Assembly: GCF_019977195.1 (NCBI RefSeq)
Contig: NZ_AP024643.1
Span: 4,216,001-4,280,000, forward strand
Direction: 5' to 3'
Length of the DNA stretch: 64,000 bases
Origin: Arthrobacter sp. StoSoilA2
Lineage (GTDB): Bacteria; Actinomycetota; Actinomycetes; Actinomycetales; Micrococcaceae
In this document: positions 9,095-18,100 of the stretch, piece after piece
How the letters are laid out: each line of letters opens with the position of its first letter
Numbering within the stretch: position 1 is the stretch's first letter
Notes under the pieces: generated by a model
The model's input: only the letters and a program-made list of their open reading frames with translations
Databases searched by the model: none
Told to the model about the DNA's origin: nothing
Position numbers and translations under genes: made by a program

Positions 9095-10000
9095 ATGAGT
9101 GAAACCCCAGATTCCCCGCGACCAGTCACGCCCGGCAGCCAGGCTTCCTTCGGAACGTACGGCGGCCGGCCGGTCAGTTTCGTGCGCCGCGGCACCCGTT
9201 TGCAGGGCCGCAGGCAGGCCGCGTGGGAGGAGCACGCCGAGCGTTGGGCCGTCCAGGTTCCGCGTCACGTCGCCAACACCTCAGTCCACCCCGATTACAC
9301 GTTCGACGCCGAGGCAGTGTTTGGGCGCAAAGCTCCCCTGATCGTCGAGATCGGTTCGGGTTTGGGTGACGCCGTGGTCCATGCCGCCGAACAGAATCCG
9401 GACAAGGACTTCCTGGCTGTCGAGGTTTACACTCCGGGCCTGGCCAACACCATCATCAAGATCAACAGCCGTGGCCTGACCAATGTGCGCGTGGTGGAAG
9501 CCAATGCGCCCGAAGTTTTGGAGTCGATGCTTCCTGCCGGTTCGGTCAGTGAGCTCTGGGTGTTCTTCCCCGATCCATGGCACAAGGCACGCCACCATAA
9601 GCGCCGCCTGATCCAGCCGGCTTTCGCTTCCGTGGCCGCCAAGGCTCTGGAAAAAGGGGGCTACTGGCGCATTGCCACCGACTGGTCCAACTACGCCGTA
9701 CACGTCCGCGAGGTTCTTGCAGGCTCAACGGAATTTGAGAACATGCACGAAGGCGAGCGCAGGGGCGAGGAGAGCCCTCTGACGCAAGTGTGGCAGTCCG
9801 GCGTCGAGTCTGTTGTGGGAGGGGCGCCGGTCCGGGAAGGCCGGGCGCCTGTCAGCACTGAACATACGGGTCCGAACGAGGGCGTGGACGAGGAAGGCGG
9901 CTGGGCCCCCAGGTTCGAGGGCCGTATCCGCACCAGCTTTGAAAACAAAGCCCACGAGGCCGGGCGTATGATTTTCGACCTCACGTATCGCAAGATCTAG
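9095..10000 (+). CDS. trmB: tRNA (guanine-N7-)-methyltransferase
   Basis: 301 residues. Motif I LIVEIGSGLGDAVVHAA (about residues 83-99) binds S-adenosylmethionine. The family signature VFFPDPWHKARHHKRRL (about residues 152-168) and YWRIATDWSNYA mark TrmB, which makes m7G46 in tRNA. The C-terminal RIRTSFENKAHEAGRMIFDL fits the tRNA-binding end. Between the core and this end lies a Gly/Glu-rich insert of about 50 residues, commonly seen in actinobacterial forms. It is divergent from the MFS gene starting at 8982. Confidence 0.95.
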   Translation: MSETPDSPRPVTPGSQASFGTYGGRPVSFVRRGTRLQGRRQAAWEEHAERWAVQVPRHVANTSVHPDYTFDAEAVFGRKAPLIVEIGSGLGDAVVHAAEQNPDKDFLAVEVYTPGLANTIIKINSRGLTNVRVVEANAPEVLESMLPAGSVSELWVFFPDPWHKARHHKRRLIQPAFASVAAKALEKGGYWRIATDWSNYAVHVREVLAGSTEFENMHEGERRGEESPLTQVWQSGVESVVGGAPVREGRAPVSTEHTGPNEGVDEEGGWAPRFEGRIRTSFENKAHEAGRMIFDLTYRKI

Positions 10001-10021
10001 CGCACGGACTTTGGGGGAAAT

Positions 10022-10411
10022 ATGAGCTATCAGCCACCGGTTGAGTACTACCAGCAGCAACGGTCCAGGACACCGGGGTTGGGTGCTGGCATCACAAGCA
10101 TCGTCTCCGCGATCCTCTCGCCGATTGCCGCAGTGGTCAGCATTCCCCTGGGCGTCGCCGCTGTCGCTTCGGCGATGAGCCGCTACAACCCGGGCAACGA
10201 CGTCTGGTGGTTCAGTGCGCTCATTCTGGCGCTGGTTGCCGTGATTCTTGCCATTGTTTCCGTCGTCAGTGGCCTGATCGCCGTGTTTCGGGCGGGGCGC
10301 ATGAATGCCGGCCGCATCACGGGGATCATCGGACTGGCGATCATGGCGGTCAATGTTTTTGGCGTTGCCTTCATGGTGCTCCTGGTGCTCGGTTCAGGGC
10401 AGGGGTCCTGA
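10022..10411 (+). CDS. Small membrane protein, DUF4190-like
   Basis: 129 residues. A Pro/Tyr/Gln-rich cytoplasmic N-terminus (about 20 residues) is followed by three hydrophobic segments (about 22-48, 63-88 and 98-125). The architecture resembles small DUF4190-type membrane proteins of actinobacteria, but no defining motif was recognised and the role is unknown. It begins 21 bases after trmB and its stop directly abuts the ATG of the next gene, so the three genes are probably cotranscribed. Confidence 0.75.
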   Translation: MSYQPPVEYYQQQRSRTPGLGAGITSIVSAILSPIAAVVSIPLGVAAVASAMSRYNPGNDVWWFSALILALVAVILAIVSVVSGLIAVFRAGRMNAGRITGIIGLAIMAVNVFGVAFMVLLVLGSGQGS

Positions 10412-10894
10412 ATGCCACAGGTCCGCGCCGAGCGGTTCATCCGTTTGGATCCCGAAACAGCCTTCGCACTCTCGCAGACCGCTGGTGAATTCAGGCTCAG
10501 ATGGGATCCGTTCATTTCGGCCCAAAGTTTCGTGGACGGAGCCAAGGAAGCAGGCAAGGGAGTCCGCACACGAACCGTGTCCCGTATGGGACTGAAAATG
10601 GTCAGCGAGTACGTCTCGTACGTCCCTCCCCGAAACGTAGGAATGACCATGGTGTCCGGGCCTTGGTTCTTCGAGAACTTCGGCGGCGGCTGGCGGTTCA
10701 CCCCCGACGACGGCGGCACCCGGGCGGTCTGGAAGTACACCTTTTCCTGCCGCCCGGCTTGGGTGAAGCCCGTGGCAGAGAGAATCGGGAGCTGGTTGTT
10801 GGGCCGCGAAATCGAGCGCCGGATCGAAGCATTTGCACGGGCTTGCGAAGACCCAGCCCTCGTAACCGAGCTGCGGGCAAACCTGCTGCACTAA
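10412..10894 (+). CDS. SRPBCC-family (START/polyketide-cyclase-like) protein
   Basis: 160 residues. The pattern fits the SRPBCC fold: an N-terminal strand (RAERFIRLDPETAFALSQT), a middle beta region (RMGLKMVSEYVSYVPPRNVG, GWRFTPDDGGTRAVWKYTF) and a long C-terminal helix (LLGREIERRIEAFARACEDP). Members bind hydrophobic ligands or act as cyclases/dehydratases; no catalytic residues can be assigned. ATG follows the previous stop without a gap. Confidence 0.8.
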   Translation: MPQVRAERFIRLDPETAFALSQTAGEFRLRWDPFISAQSFVDGAKEAGKGVRTRTVSRMGLKMVSEYVSYVPPRNVGMTMVSGPWFFENFGGGWRFTPDDGGTRAVWKYTFSCRPAWVKPVAERIGSWLLGREIERRIEAFARACEDPALVTELRANLLH

Positions 10895-10930
10895 GACCTA
10901 GACCTGCACTGAGATCTACGGCACCGAAAT

Positions 10931-11605
10931 CTACGGCACCGATATTGAGGCCACTGTCTTTTCGGCCTCATCCCGAAGTTCCACTCCGGCTATACCGCCA
11001 AGCTGCACGGGCGTAGCGCCAGTGATCTTGATGCGGCCACTCGGCGTTGCCGTCCAGCCGCAGGTGCGCTCTTCCGCCCCGTCCCGGCCCTTCACCCAGA
11101 GGTAGAGCGTTCCTTCGAGCGGCATGCTCTTGCCTTCGACCTCAAGCTGGGTGCCCCAGGTCTTCTTGACCATGCCCACTGTCAGCTGGAGCCCCGTTTC
11201 GGACTGGACCGAGTAGCTGGCATCGGGTTTTGGTGGTTGGTTCAGCAGCGGGCCCGCAAGGAAGCCAAGTGCCAGGCATGCAGCGGCGACCGCCCCCACG
11301 AAAGCCGCCCACCGGCGTCGTGATTTCTTCCTGCGTGCCGCAAGGTCAACCAGGATCTTCTGCGGCAATGCTTCCCGGCCCAGCTCCAAGGGTGAGAGGG
11401 CACCGGCGGTACCCGTCACGGTGAGTGCGACGGCGTCGGAGGCAGGAACGGCGTCGAGCAGCGCGGGGAGGCTTTCCAACTCCTCGAGTTCGCGCCGGCA
11501 GGCAGCACATCCGGCGAGGTGCTCTTCAAAAGAGCGGGCCTCCTCGGGGTCGAGCCCTCCCAGCAGGTAGGCGCCCAGCAATTGGTGGACGGTGTTGCCG
11601 TTCAT
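10931..11605 (-). CDS. Membrane anti-sigma factor (zinc-finger, RskA-like)
   Basis: 224 residues. The N-terminal anti-sigma domain has the zinc motif H-x3-C-x2-C (EEHLAGCAACRREL, about residues 27-40). A single membrane helix lies at about 100-120, followed by an extracytoplasmic RskA-like domain (residues 130-224). Such proteins hold an ECF sigma factor at the membrane until a signal triggers proteolysis. Its ATG overlaps the sigma-factor stop by four bases (ATGA), the usual translational coupling of a sigma/anti-sigma pair. A short duplication (ATCTACGGCACCG twice, 10914-10942) overlaps the 3' end. Confidence 0.88.
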   Translation of the reverse strand: MNGNTVHQLLGAYLLGGLDPEEARSFEEHLAGCAACRRELEELESLPALLDAVPASDAVALTVTGTAGALSPLELGREALPQKILVDLAARRKKSRRRWAAFVGAVAAACLALGFLAGPLLNQPPKPDASYSVQSETGLQLTVGMVKKTWGTQLEVEGKSMPLEGTLYLWVKGRDGAEERTCGWTATPSGRIKITGATPVQLGGIAGVELRDEAEKTVASISVP

Positions 11606-12099
11606 CGTTCCACCCCCATTTCATCAAGGATCGTTCGGAGGGCTTTCACAGCATAGAAAGCCCTGGATTTCACGGTTCCGGCAGGTATGTTCAGCTGCAG
11701 CGCTGCCTCACTGACGGTGAACCGCTGGTAGTGCAGGGCCACAAGGACCTCGCGGTGTTCGTGGCTGAGCCGCAGGAGCGCCTCTTCCATGAGGACTCGG
11801 TTCAGGAGCTCATCAACGCGTTCCGTCGCAACGTGGTCTGGAAAGTCGTGCTCGCCTGCCTCAACAGGGCGCCTCTGGGCCTTCCTGTAGTTGTCGATGA
11901 TGACGTTGCGGGCAGTCCGGAAGAGGTAGCTGCGCAGACTGCCCGTGATCTCCGGCGCGTGCTGCCACACCTTGAGGATGGTTTCCTGCACGACGTCGTC
12001 TGCTTGGTGCGTGTCCGAGGTGCAGCTGAGCACAAAGCGTTTCAGGGCCGTGCCGTGATCGCGGTAGATTGCCGCCACCACGTCCTCGTCCAACGGCAT
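11602..12099 (-). CDS. ECF RNA polymerase sigma factor
   Basis: 165 residues. Region 2 (RFVLSCTSDTHQADDVVQET, with ILKVWQ after it) and region 4 (RLSHEHREVLVALHY...AALQLNIPAGTVKSR) are clear. The start is ATG 12099, with GGAGG seven bases upstream; a longer in-frame start at 12150 would lie downstream of the promoter's -10 and lacks such a site. It is coupled to the anti-sigma gene. A candidate promoter at 12140-12168 matches the one before the divergent lipoprotein, implying autoregulation and control of the lipoprotein. Confidence 0.92.
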   Translation of the reverse strand: MPLDEDVVAAIYRDHGTALKRFVLSCTSDTHQADDVVQETILKVWQHAPEITGSLRSYLFRTARNVIIDNYRKAQRRPVEAGEHDFPDHVATERVDELLNRVLMEEALLRLSHEHREVLVALHYQRFTVSEAALQLNIPAGTVKSRAFYAVKALRTILDEMGVER

Positions 12100-12139
12100 A
12101 GCCACCTCCTTCGCCTTGTTTCCTGCTGCCCTACCCCCA

Positions 12140-12168
12140 TACGACGCCACGTGCAGCGAAAAGGTTCA
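12140..12168 (-). promoter_or_regulatory. Predicted ECF promoter of the sigma/anti-sigma operon
   Basis: On the minus strand, TGAACC (12168-12163) is separated by 16 bases from CGTCGTA (12146-12140). The same two elements with the same spacing occur on the plus strand at 12175-12203 for the divergent lipoprotein. The GAAC...CGTC form is typical of ECF-type promoters. Confidence 0.75.
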
Positions 12169-12174
12169 GTTCCT

Positions 12175-12203
12175 TGAACCATTCTTCCCCCGCCTGCGTC
12201 GTA
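12175..12203 (+). promoter_or_regulatory. Predicted ECF promoter of the COG4315-type lipoprotein
   Basis: TGAACC (12175-12180), a 16-base spacer, then CGTCGTA (12197-12203), followed by GGGG. It is a mirror of the minus-strand promoter, with the two -35 elements only six bases apart. Confidence 0.75.
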
Positions 12204-12250
12204 GGGGTTAGCGCCGACCCATTCCGGCCGGCCCGTCAAAGGAGCTAAAG

Positions 12251-12799
12251 ATGAGAAATAGACTCAGCGTTGGACTCGGCGCAGTGGTTTTCGCCGTGGC
12301 TCTTGCCGGTTGCGCCGGAAGCCCCGGGACAAGCGGCACGTCTACTACCGCGCCGACGGCCGCCACTTCCTCGACGGCACCTACCTCCATGTCCCCAAGT
12401 ACGGACGCAATGTCCAGTCCGGCCGCGGCAGGCGCGGAGATGAAAGTTGCATCATCCAGCGCCGGGCAGATCGTGGTGGACAGCAAGGGCATGAGCCTGT
12501 ACTTCTTCACCAAGGACGTCAAGGATTCAGGAACCAGTGCATGCACGGGCGCCTGCCTGGCCGCTTGGCCGGTGTTCACGACGACGTCGGACAAGCCGGC
12601 TGTTGAAGGCGTCAGTGGCACCGTGGGAACCATAGCTACCCCTGACGGGAAGAAGCAGGTCACACTCAATGGCATGCCGCTGTACTACTACGCCAAGGAC
12701 AAGGCTCCGGGCGACGTCAACGGCCAGGGCGTGATGAACGTCTGGTACCTGGTAAGCCCCAGCGGCGAGATGATCAAGGGCGCCGCCTCGGGATACTGA
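12251..12799 (+). CDS. Secreted lipoprotein with COG4315 (PF03640-type) repeats
   Basis: 182 residues. A lipoprotein signal peptide ends in the lipobox LAGC (C21), followed by a Ser/Thr/Ala-rich linker to about residue 70. Two repeats of the type YFFTKDVKDSGTSACTGACLAAWP and YYYAKDKAPGDVNGQGVMNVWYLV follow, which is the 'secreted repeat' family of unknown function often found with sigma/anti-sigma pairs in actinobacteria. The first repeat has a Cys pair (CTGAC). ATG is preceded by AGGAG. It is divergent from the ECF sigma factor, and the matching promoters suggest it belongs to that regulon. Confidence 0.88.
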   Translation: MRNRLSVGLGAVVFAVALAGCAGSPGTSGTSTTAPTAATSSTAPTSMSPSTDAMSSPAAAGAEMKVASSSAGQIVVDSKGMSLYFFTKDVKDSGTSACTGACLAAWPVFTTTSDKPAVEGVSGTVGTIATPDGKKQVTLNGMPLYYYAKDKAPGDVNGQGVMNVWYLVSPSGEMIKGAASGY

Positions 12800-12815
12800 A
12801 GCGTGACACCGAGAT

Positions 12816-12872
12816 CGTGGGAAGCCTGCCGTGTCGCCGAAGGGTTACGTGCGTACAGGCAGGGTTCCCACG
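12816..12872. terminator. Hairpin between convergent genes
   Basis: CGTGGGAAGCCTGCC (12816-12830) pairs with GGCAGGGTTCCCACG (12858-12872), 14 of 15 positions, around a 27-base loop. It lies between the lipoprotein and the DUF559 gene and probably terminates both. There is no U-tract. Confidence 0.6.
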
Positions 12873-12891
12873 CACTCGCGCTCAGGCCGCA

Positions 12892-13866
12892 TCACCTGAG
12901 TGCCCGAAGGATGCGTTCCTTGAAGGCGCGCTCTTGAAACAGGTCCTTCCACTCGATCCGGATAAACCGCCATCCCTCCTCGACGAGTGCCTTTTCCCGC
13001 CGTCGTTCTTGAAAGATGACCTCCTCTGTCGGATTGAAGTCGAAGTATTTAGTGCGACCGTCAAACTCCAGAGCCAGTTTTTGCTCTTCCCAAGCGAAAT
13101 CCATGCGATGGCGACCCAATCGGGACTGCACCTCGAATTGTGGCTGTGGGGGCCTGATGCTGAGCCTTTGCATCAACTCACGGGTAAGCGTCTCGCCAGC
13201 AGACTCGGAGCGGGGGTCTGCGTTGTCCAAAGCCTTGCGCAGCGTGCGGATACCCCGCTTCCCGGAGGAGACCGTGGCCAAGGAGGTCAGCCTGCTTCTA
13301 TCAGCGCCGATGCGTAGTCCATGATCCATAATCACCAGTGCTTTGGGATAGCTAAGCATCCTTGCACTGTCAAAGATGGTGCGTTCGAGTGTGGTCGCCC
13401 GCAAACCCTGAACCTGCACGACCTCGTCCTCAGTGAAGCTTTCTGTGTGTCCCCGAACGTCCTTGCCCCATCTGTCGGAGGAAGGCCTGGTCGTGTGCAG
13501 AACATGAACCTTGTCATCCACGCCCCACACAAACAGGCCGTGGAGTCGTGCCGCCGACAAATGGCTGTAGACGAAACCGCCTGTTGACGTTGTCAGCGTC
13601 GCGTGCGCATGTGCCAGGATCCGCTCCTTGGCCTGTCTCCTCGGACCCAGTGCATTCCACTTGCTGCCCCTGATGTAGCAGCCGTACCTCAAGCGGTGCA
13701 GCTCACCGGAGTCCACCAGGGCCTTGACCTTTCGACTGTTTAGGCCGAAGCGGAGTAACTCGTCGGTTCTCCACATGTACCCGCGCACAGGAAGCAGGTG
13801 GACTAACGGGGTGGTGCTTTCAGGCGATGATGTTGGATCCATGGCCTTAGCATGCCGACGAAGCAT
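12892..13866 (-). CDS. DUF559-domain protein with AbiEi-like N-terminal region
   Basis: 324 residues. The C-terminal third (RMDFAWEEQKLALEFDGRTK, then a Glu/Arg-rich helix and EEGWRFIRIEWKDL) matches DUF559, a very-short-patch-repair-like nuclease fold with conserved acidic residues. The N-terminal part (LRFGLNSRKVKALVDSGELH, then RLRYGCYI) resembles the winged-helix region of AbiEi-type antitoxins. This combination is frequent and usually single-copy per locus in Micrococcaceae; its role is unknown and no toxin partner is adjacent. The ATG at 13866 has AAGGA close upstream; ATG 13842 is an alternative. Confidence 0.8.
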   Translation of the reverse strand: MLRRHAKAMDPTSSPESTTPLVHLLPVRGYMWRTDELLRFGLNSRKVKALVDSGELHRLRYGCYIRGSKWNALGPRRQAKERILAHAHATLTTSTGGFVYSHLSAARLHGLFVWGVDDKVHVLHTTRPSSDRWGKDVRGHTESFTEDEVVQVQGLRATTLERTIFDSARMLSYPKALVIMDHGLRIGADRSRLTSLATVSSGKRGIRTLRKALDNADPRSESAGETLTRELMQRLSIRPPQPQFEVQSRLGRHRMDFAWEEQKLALEFDGRTKYFDFNPTEEVIFQERRREKALVEEGWRFIRIEWKDLFQERAFKERILRALR

Positions 13867-14037
13867 CCAGTCCTTAAAGGGGTGCGCGACGCTATGTGGA
13901 CATCCGAGTGCCGAGGCTCCGGGAACGATGCGAATACGCCGGAAGTTTGCCCATGAACGCGCACGTTTCCAGCGAAGTGAGGAGACGCCAGGCCTACCAT
14001 CACCGCAGGGGTGACAGCCAAATCGCCCGAAAAGCGC

Positions 14038-14084
14038 GGGATCGCCGGAACGCTACGGCGATTGCGGAGCGTTCCGGCGATCCC
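14038..14084. terminator. 17-bp perfect hairpin downstream of the acidic protein gene
   Basis: GGGATCGCCGGAACGCT (14038-14054) and its exact complement AGCGTTCCGGCGATCCC (14068-14084) flank a 13-base loop. It is 57 bases beyond the stop of the minus-strand gene at 14141 and is the best terminator candidate for it. The rest of the 274-base gap (13867-14140) shows no gene. Confidence 0.65.
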
Positions 14085-14140
14085 GGCGGGTCTTTCCCGC
14101 GAACTCAGCCCTGCGGGGGTGAAGCCTGCAACGCTGCGCT

Positions 14141-14989
14141 CTACGCGTCCGCTAGTTCGTCGGACTCTTCGAACTCCACCGCCGCGATGATTTCCTTGGT
14201 CTCAGGGTGGATCATGAAGGCTTCCTCGTCGTCCTCCACCATGATGTAGTCGCCGTGGTCGGTGGAGAAGTGCCAGGCGAGGGTCTTCACGCCGTCGTGC
14301 TCGTAGTTGGGGTCTCCCATGGTGATCTTCTGCAGCGCGTAGCCGGCCACGTCGCACAGTTCCCGGATGATGACCTCAAACTCGGGTGCGTTGGCGAGGG
14401 CTTCTTCGTCAGCTTCGGCTTGGCGCTCGGCAAGGTCCGGAATCAGGGCAACGCGCTTGGCGATGTGTGCTTCCAACTCCTCGTCAGCCAGAACCAGCAG
14501 CCCGGGCTGGTTCCGAAGGTAAGCGGCGTTGAGGTCGATGATGTCCTCTTCCTCCAGCAAGGCTTCGAACTCGCCGTCGAGCTCGTCCAGGACAACGACG
14601 GCCTCGAGGGGCGCTTCGGAATCGTCCAGCTCGCCGTCGAGGTAGGCCTCGGCGTCGTCCTCACTCAACGCATCAAAGGCTGCAGCGGTGCGGTTGAACA
14701 GGTCCAGGTGCCGGGTGGCACCCATGCCTTCCAAACCGGCACGCACGTAGGCGTCCAACTCTTCACGCTCCGGGGCGGTGAACACGTACTGGGCGAATCC
14801 ACCGGCCAACGCCTGTGTCAGGTAGAAATCAACAAAGTAGCTGTTGAGCGCGGGGGACGCGATTTCGTCGCTGTTGAGGAGCTCCGCATACATCTGGTTC
14901 ACGACGTTGACGTTGGAATCCACTACGTCTGCATTGCCTGCTTCGAAGCTGGCCTTGTTCAGGACGACGGGGTACTCGTTGGTAGTCAT
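14141..14989 (-). CDS. Acidic protein of unknown function, possibly DMP19/DUF4375-like
   Basis: 282 residues, very rich in Asp/Glu (LSEDDAEAYLDGELDDSEAP and others). Residues about 48-70 (NSYFVDFYLTQALAGGFAQY) recall the NGGFxQ-type core of DMP19/DUF4375 proteins, but the match is by eye only. The C-terminal part (YALQKITMGDPNYEHDGVKT followed by LAWHFSTDHGDYIMVEDDEE) may be a separate small beta domain. No signal peptide or membrane segment is seen, so it is probably cytoplasmic. It stands alone, divergent from the SNF2 helicase gene with 165 bases between. Confidence 0.7.
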   Translation of the reverse strand: MTTNEYPVVLNKASFEAGNADVVDSNVNVVNQMYAELLNSDEIASPALNSYFVDFYLTQALAGGFAQYVFTAPEREELDAYVRAGLEGMGATRHLDLFNRTAAAFDALSEDDAEAYLDGELDDSEAPLEAVVVLDELDGEFEALLEEEDIIDLNAAYLRNQPGLLVLADEELEAHIAKRVALIPDLAERQAEADEEALANAPEFEVIIRELCDVAGYALQKITMGDPNYEHDGVKTLAWHFSTDHGDYIMVEDDEEAFMIHPETKEIIAAVEFEESDELADA

Positions 14990-15154
14990 GGGAAATCCTC
15001 ACTGCTGAAAGCTGTTGGTGCTCCGGACCCTTTCAACGTACGCATGGGAGCGGTTCGGCAATCGAGGTTGAGGTTAACGGAGGGCGAAGTTTGGGAGCCG
15101 TTTTCTGCTGACTAAGATTGAGCAGATAACCTCCTGCCGAAAGTAGCCCGACGC

Positions 15155-18100
15155 ATGCCGTCCCACACAGACGAAACCTGGGAACTGGCCATTCAGACTC
15201 CTGCCATTAACGACCGCTCCCTGGCGGCCGGATTGGCCTATGCCATGGGCAGCCGCGTGAGCGGAATTTCTTTCGATTCGGCCACGGGCCTCCTGCTTGG
15301 CAAGGTCCGCGGCACCGGTCCGCAACCATATTCGACGTCGGCCAAGCTGGTTCGCAAGCCCAGCGGCTGGAGCTGCACCGTAGGTATTTGCAGCTGCCCT
15401 GTCCGCAAGGACTGCAAACATGTGGCTGCCCTGCTTTTCACGGCTGAAGACCACCCCACTATCCGTGCCCAGCTCCTGTCCCAGGCACCCGGGATCCAGA
15501 CCTCGCGGCTTGGTTCCTCCGAGCAGGGCGGTGCCGGGCGGCCGGCTTGGGAGCAAGCCCTCAACAGGCTGATCGCGAAGCCGGGCACCGCGCCGAGCAC
15601 TGCCGGCATTCCGCTCGCCCTGCAGTTCGAGGTTGAGGAACCGGCCGCCCACTTCTCCTACACAGGCCGCCGCGATCCCATGCGCAGTGTCCGGCAGCTC
15701 AAGGCCCGGCCCGTGATGATGGGTGCCAAGGGAAAATGGATCCGCGGCGACGTCTCCTGGAACAACCTCAGCTACATCAGTTTCCGCCGCGAATTCAATG
15801 AGGCACACGTCGAGTGGCTTCAGACTTTCCTCGCTGCCCATGGTTCCAGCAATGGTCGCCAGCAACCGTCGGGCGCCATGTGGTTGAGCCTGAATGATTT
15901 CGCCGCCAAGAACCTTTGGACCCTTCTCGCCGATGCAACTAAAGCCGGCATTCCGCTGATTCACGCGGCTGGTAGCGAGCCTGTCCACGTCGAGACCCAA
16001 CCCGCCGTCGTCGGACTCAGTTTGGCGCGCCTTGAAGCGCTGAACGGCAAAGACGGGAAGCAAACGCCCGACGGCGGCCTGCAGCTTGCGCCGTCGGTGA
16101 CGGTAGGCGGTGAGCAGATCGATGCCGGAACTGTGGGCTTCCTGGGCAAGCCCGCGTATGGGATTTTCTTCACGCATTCCGGCGCCGAAGCCTTGCCCGG
16201 CGTGCCGCAGCAGAACAACCTGATCACGCTCGCCCCGATTGAGGGCGGTATCACTGACGAACTGCTCGAGTTTGTCACCGAGGGCGAGACGCTTCTGATT
16301 CCGGCCGAAGATGAGAGCCGGTTCCTGACGTCCTTCTACCCGAAGCTGCGGCAGTCGACGCCCGTCAAGGCAGCGGATGAATCCGTGGAACTGCCAACCC
16401 TGGCGGTCCCCACGCTTTCCCTGCTCGCCAACTATGGCACCGACCACAAAGTCCGGCTGCACTGGGAATGGCATTACAAGTCCGGCACGTTGGTCACCGC
16501 GCAGCCCTTGTGGCGGCACCCGGATGACCGTGGCTACCGGGATGACCTTGAGGAAGCCCGGATCCTGGATTCGATCGGTCGGCCGTGGGACGTGGTTCCG
16601 GCGTTGGCGGAATCGGCTACCGGCGGCTGGGGCGCTCCGCGGCTCGCGGCGTCGGCTGAGCTTTCCGGCCTGGACACGCTGGCTTTCACCGAGGAGATCC
16701 TGCCGGCGCTCAAGGACCTGCCCGACGTCGTCGTAGAGACCTCCGGTGACATCGCTGATTACCGCGAAGCTGCCGAAGCTCCCGTTGTCTCCATCTCCAC
16801 GAAGGAAACGGCGAGCGGCGACTGGTTCGATCTCGGCATCGTCATCACCCTCGAAGGCGAACCGGTATCGTTCGCCGCCGTGTTCTCTGCACTGGCCGCC
16901 GGGATGAGCCGCATGCTGCTCCCCAGCGGCGCCTATTTCTCCCTCGACCTGCCTGAGCTGCACCAGCTCCGAGCGTTGATCGACGAAGCCCGCTCCCTTC
17001 AGGACAACCCGGACAACAAAGACGGCACCCTGCAGATCAGCCGATTCCAGGCCGGGCTCTGGGACGAACTCGCGCAACTCGGCATCGTTGACGAACAGGC
17101 CGCCGCGTGGCGCGAAGCTGTTGGCGGATTGCTCGACGACGGCGTGACCGGGCTGCCGCTGCCGGCAGGCCTTAACGCCGAGCTGCGTCCGTATCAGCTT
17201 GAAGGTTTCAACTGGCTCAGCTTCCTCTTCAAGCACAGCCTCGGTGGCGTGTTGGCCGATGACATGGGCTTGGGTAAGACCGTGCAGGCGATCGCGCTGA
17301 TCTGTGCGGCCAAGGAGTTGGCTGCTGCCGTTGATACGGCCGACGTCGGTGTTGCCGACAGCCCGCCCCGCGCTCCGTTCCTGGTGGTGGCCCCAACCAG
17401 CGTGGTGAGCAACTGGGCCGCCGAAGCGCAACGGTTCGCTCCCGGACTCATTGTGAGGACCGTCGGTGAAACTTTCGCCAAGAGCGGGCTGTCACCTGTC
17501 GACGCGCTGGCGGGTGCCGACGTCGTTATTACGTCCTATGCGCTGTTCCGCATTGATTACGATGCCTACGCGTCGTTCCAGTGGGCGGGGCTCATGCTGG
17601 ACGAGGCGCAGTTCGTGAAGAACCACCAATCCAAGGCCTACCAGTGCGCGCGGAAGCTTCCGGCCCGGTTCAAACTGGCCATCACAGGCACGCCGCTGGA
17701 GAACAACCTCATGGAGTTCTGGGCACTGACGTCAATCGTGGCGCCTGGTCTGTTCCCGAGTCCCAAGCGGTTCGCGGAAAACTACCAGAAGCCGGTGGAG
17801 AAGAACGGTGACTCGGCGCAGTTGGCCAAGCTCCGGCGTCGTGTCCGTCCACTGATGATGCGCCGCACCAAAGAACAGGTCATCAAGGATCTTCCGCCGA
17901 AGCAGGAGCAGGTCCTTGAGGTCGTGCTGAACCCGAGGCATCAGAAGGTTTACCAGACGCACCTCCAGCGCGAGCGGCAGAAGATCCTTGGACTGATCGA
18001 CGACGTCAACAAGAACCGTTTCACGATCTTCCAGTCCTTGACGTTGCTGCGTCAGCTGAGCTTGGATGCGTCGTTGGTGGATTCTTCCTTGTCAGGGGTG

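Noticed and set aside
15074..17431. 785-codon open frame antisense to the SNF2 helicase
   Set aside because: It lies fully on the opposite strand of a protein with clear helicase motifs, has no recognisable domain, and reflects GC-rich codon bias.
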